DNA from: Gammaproteobacteria bacterium
GTDB lineage: Bacteria; Pseudomonadota; Gammaproteobacteria; UBA6429; Thiohalophilaceae
Length of the DNA stretch: 64,000 nt
Reading direction: 5' to 3'
NCBI GenBank assembly: GCA_029880855.1
Contig: JAOUNS010000001.1
Coordinates: forward strand, 496,001-560,000
A model generated the notes under the pieces. That model had not been told where the DNA came from. It worked only from the letters and a program-made list of their open reading frames with translations, and ran no database searches. The translations under genes were made by a program, and so were the position numbers. Below, piece after piece: positions 62,435-64,000 of the stretch (position 1 is the first letter of the stretch; every line of letters starts with the position of its first letter).

Positions 62435-62908
62435 ATGAACCTGATCTTCAGAATGCTGTGGCTGTTAATCAGCGTGCGCTTCAAAACCCGCTTGCCTGCG
62501 GTGCGACCGGAAAATGAATTGACCCTGCGCGTACTGCCCAATGATCTGGATATTAATCTGCACATGAATAACGGTCGCTATCTGACGATTTGCGATCTCA
62601 GCCGGGTGGATATGTTTTTGCGTACCGGGCTGGCCAAAGCCATGGTGCAGAACAAGTGGATGCCGATCATTACCGAACACACCATGCAATATAAAAAGGC
62701 CCTGCGCCTGTTCCAGAAATATACGGTACACATGGCGATAACCGACTGGGATGAGCGCAACTTTCACATGACGCATACCTTTAAAGTCGGTGATCGCATC
62801 GTCGCGGAAGGTACATCGAAAGGGGTGATCTACAGCAAAAAGGATGGAGTGATCCCACCGGAGCAAGTAATGGAAACAGTCAGCCAATATCGCGCAGGGA
62901 CCCAATAA
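62435..62908 (+). CDS. Hotdog-fold acyl-CoA thioesterase
   Basis: A 157-residue protein with an N-terminal hydrophobic helix (about 1-16) and a hotdog fold. LPNDLDINLHMNNGRYLTICDLSR (about 34-57) is the typical active-site segment, Asp and Asn/Asn of the DINxHMNN pattern being present. Related to 4HBT-type thioesterases such as those in lipid or aromatic metabolism. Likely co-transcribed with the MAPEG gene under the TetR regulator. Confidence 0.9.
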   Translation: MNLIFRMLWLLISVRFKTRLPAVRPENELTLRVLPNDLDINLHMNNGRYLTICDLSRVDMFLRTGLAKAMVQNKWMPIITEHTMQYKKALRLFQKYTVHMAITDWDERNFHMTHTFKVGDRIVAEGTSKGVIYSKKDGVIPPEQVMETVSQYRAGTQ

Positions 62909-63058
62909 TACTGTTCCTGTCTCTATCCAATCCTGCGGCAGTTGCGATGCCCGCGTTTTGTTAATTATTCGAGGTTTGATCTGCCTGTAACTTGCTAGGC
63001 TTAATGGACCGTGAGAAAAAGCGGTACAACAAACACAACAATAATGAGGAGTAAGCTT

Positions 63059-63505
63059 ATGAAGAAAGTTATCACTACCCTCGCCCTGTCGCTGCTGTCA
63101 GTCGCCGGCGCAACAGCTGATGAGGCGTTGAGTAAATATGGCAAGGTCTATGAAAATCGCCAGGCACAACTCACTGTAGAACTTGTTCCCTATCAGGAAA
63201 AAAACAAGGCTGGTCTGCAAGATGTGTTGATTCGGATCAGCGGTCCTGATGCGGAAGCCGATGGTATCGATGGAAAAATCATCCGCTACCGTCCCGTCCA
63301 CGCCGGCACCGGTGTGAACTTCCAGTATCATGATACTAAAGACAACAAGTGGTACAACAGGATGGGCAGCCGTGCCGGTTGGTGGGGTGCTGATTTTTAT
63401 GAGGTCTGGCTGGGCAACAAGACCATCAAGGTCTGGCTGAATGGTAATGCCTCAAGCCTGCTGAATACCAAACACTTTCTCACCGCTTATAACAAACAAA
63501 AGTAG
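63059..63505 (+). CDS. Small secreted protein of unknown function
   Basis: A 148-residue protein; ATG 63059 has GAGGAG 8 bases upstream. Signal peptide ends SVAGATADE (about 20). The mature part is beta-rich with several Trp/Tyr (NRMGSRAGWWGADFYEVW). No family recognised. Confidence 0.75.
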   Translation: MKKVITTLALSLLSVAGATADEALSKYGKVYENRQAQLTVELVPYQEKNKAGLQDVLIRISGPDAEADGIDGKIIRYRPVHAGTGVNFQYHDTKDNKWYNRMGSRAGWWGADFYEVWLGNKTIKVWLNGNASSLLNTKHFLTAYNKQK

Positions 63506-63515
63506 GGGTTGATAC

Positions 63516-63537
63516 ACAGGACTCCCCCCGGTCCTGT
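63516..63537 (+). terminator. Hairpin after the secreted-protein gene
   Basis: ACAGGAC (63516-63522), loop, GTCCTGT (63531-63537), 11 bases past the stop. No strong T-run. Confidence 0.4.
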
Positions 63538-63631
63538 TGTATTGCCGGCGCCTGCTCCAGCCGGAACCCCATCACCGGCCCGTCAGGGTTCAGCCCATTG
63601 CAATATGGGTATGCCGCCGTACAATAGCCCG

Positions 63632-64000
63632 ATGTTTATTTTCCGGTTTATCACCAACGGCCTCGCCCCACTCACCCTGATCGGTGCGATCCTGGCCTAT
63701 TTCATACCGGAGATGTTTCTCATCTTTGGCAGTGTGTTCAAATGGATGTTCGCCGCCACCATGTTTGCCCTGGGCGTAGTGCTGGAACCGGATGATCTGA
63801 CCGATACCCTGCAACACCCGAAACGCATCGGGCTGGGTGTATTGACCCAATACCTGCTTATGCCGACTCTGGCCTTTATCATTATCTCACTGGTGGATCT
63901 GCCGCCGGCCCTGGCCATCGGCTTTTTGATCGTTGGCGCCGCACCCGGCGCCATGGCCAGTAATGTGATTGTCTATCTGGCCGGCGGGGCCATGGCCTTT
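63632..64000 (+). CDS. Bile acid:sodium symporter (BASS) family protein, 5-prime part
   Basis: Open reading frame running to the last base of the window; 123 codons are visible and the C-terminus lies outside. Hydrophobic helices with ALGVVLEPDDL, LGVLTQYLLMPTLAFII and GAAPGAMASNVIVYLAGG, the last matching the BASS hallmark (APGGxxSNVxxYLAxG). Start ATG 63632 is one of several in frame (63605 and 63611 are earlier); none has a good ribosome site. Sodium-coupled organic anion transport is expected. Confidence 0.85.
   Translation, partial: MFIFRFITNGLAPLTLIGAILAYFIPEMFLIFGSVFKWMFAATMFALGVVLEPDDLTDTLQHPKRIGLGVLTQYLLMPTLAFIIISLVDLPPALAIGFLIVGAAPGAMASNVIVYLAGGAMAF

Noticed and set aside
63590-63850. 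86-codon minus-strand frame at the right end
   Set aside because: Antisense to the BASS transporter start, whose plus-strand translation is clearly conserved.

Overview
The window looks like a chromosomal segment of a free-living Gram-negative gammaproteobacterium. UvrD, AroE, SirB2, OmpW, MlaC and MAPEG proteins all read as gammaproteobacterial, and the moderately high-GC core, the many lipoboxes and signal peptides, one PEP-CTERM protein and a very large multihaem lipoprotein suggest an environmental, redox-versatile species (perhaps Chromatiales-like; inference only). I found no rRNA, tRNA, CRISPR array, complete insertion sequence or prophage.

Layout. 1-2.3 kb: a miniature histidyl-tRNA-synthetase-like protein, a lipoprotein and a membrane protein. 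2.3-11.5 kb: an envelope-stress-like neighbourhood (VWA protein, membrane protein, PspA-like coiled coil, OmpR-type regulator and sensor kinase, FHA membrane protein, trypsin-like periplasmic protease, zinc-ribbon proteins). 11.5-14.2 kb: a BarA-like hybrid kinase. 14.4-17.7 kb: the most unusual locus, a tightly overlapping operon of a nucleotidyltransferase-fold protein, two paralogous membrane proteins ending in Cys/Gly/Ser-rich tails, a DUF692 multinuclear iron oxidase (MNIO) and a small partner. This is a candidate system for post-translational modification of membrane-anchored cysteine tails. 17.8-25.5 kb: a flavoprotein, an M23 peptidase, a beta-propeller lipoprotein, an M15-like protein and a DUF4403-like protein. 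25.7-29.0 kb: a lipoprotein with about 36 haem-binding motifs. 29.5-30.1 kb: a PEP-CTERM protein behind a sigma-54-type promoter.

30.2-37.7 kb: a DyP peroxidase, secreted proteins, a DUF6502-like HTH protein facing a YfbK-like VWA lipoprotein across an operator array of three similar palindromes, and a glycosyltransferase. 37.8-48.5 kb: an accessory-looking stretch with lower GC, orphan genes, a cold-shock protein, a Tdi1/DUF1851-like protein, an 871-residue delta-60 repeat lipoprotein, a SEC-C/HNH-like protein and several families of palindromic repeats. 48.5-64 kb: mostly housekeeping genes: uvrD, a rubredoxin-reductase-like flavoprotein, a TlpA fusion, SirB2, OmpW, aroE, a Pit phosphate transporter with its DUF47 partner, hemB, an MlaC-like protein, a TetR regulator, MAPEG, a thioesterase and the start of a BASS-family transporter cut by the window end.

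All functions are assigned by reading protein sequence and motifs; no database search was run. Where a start codon was moved from the longest reading frame, the ribosome-binding site or paralogue comparison that decided it is stated.
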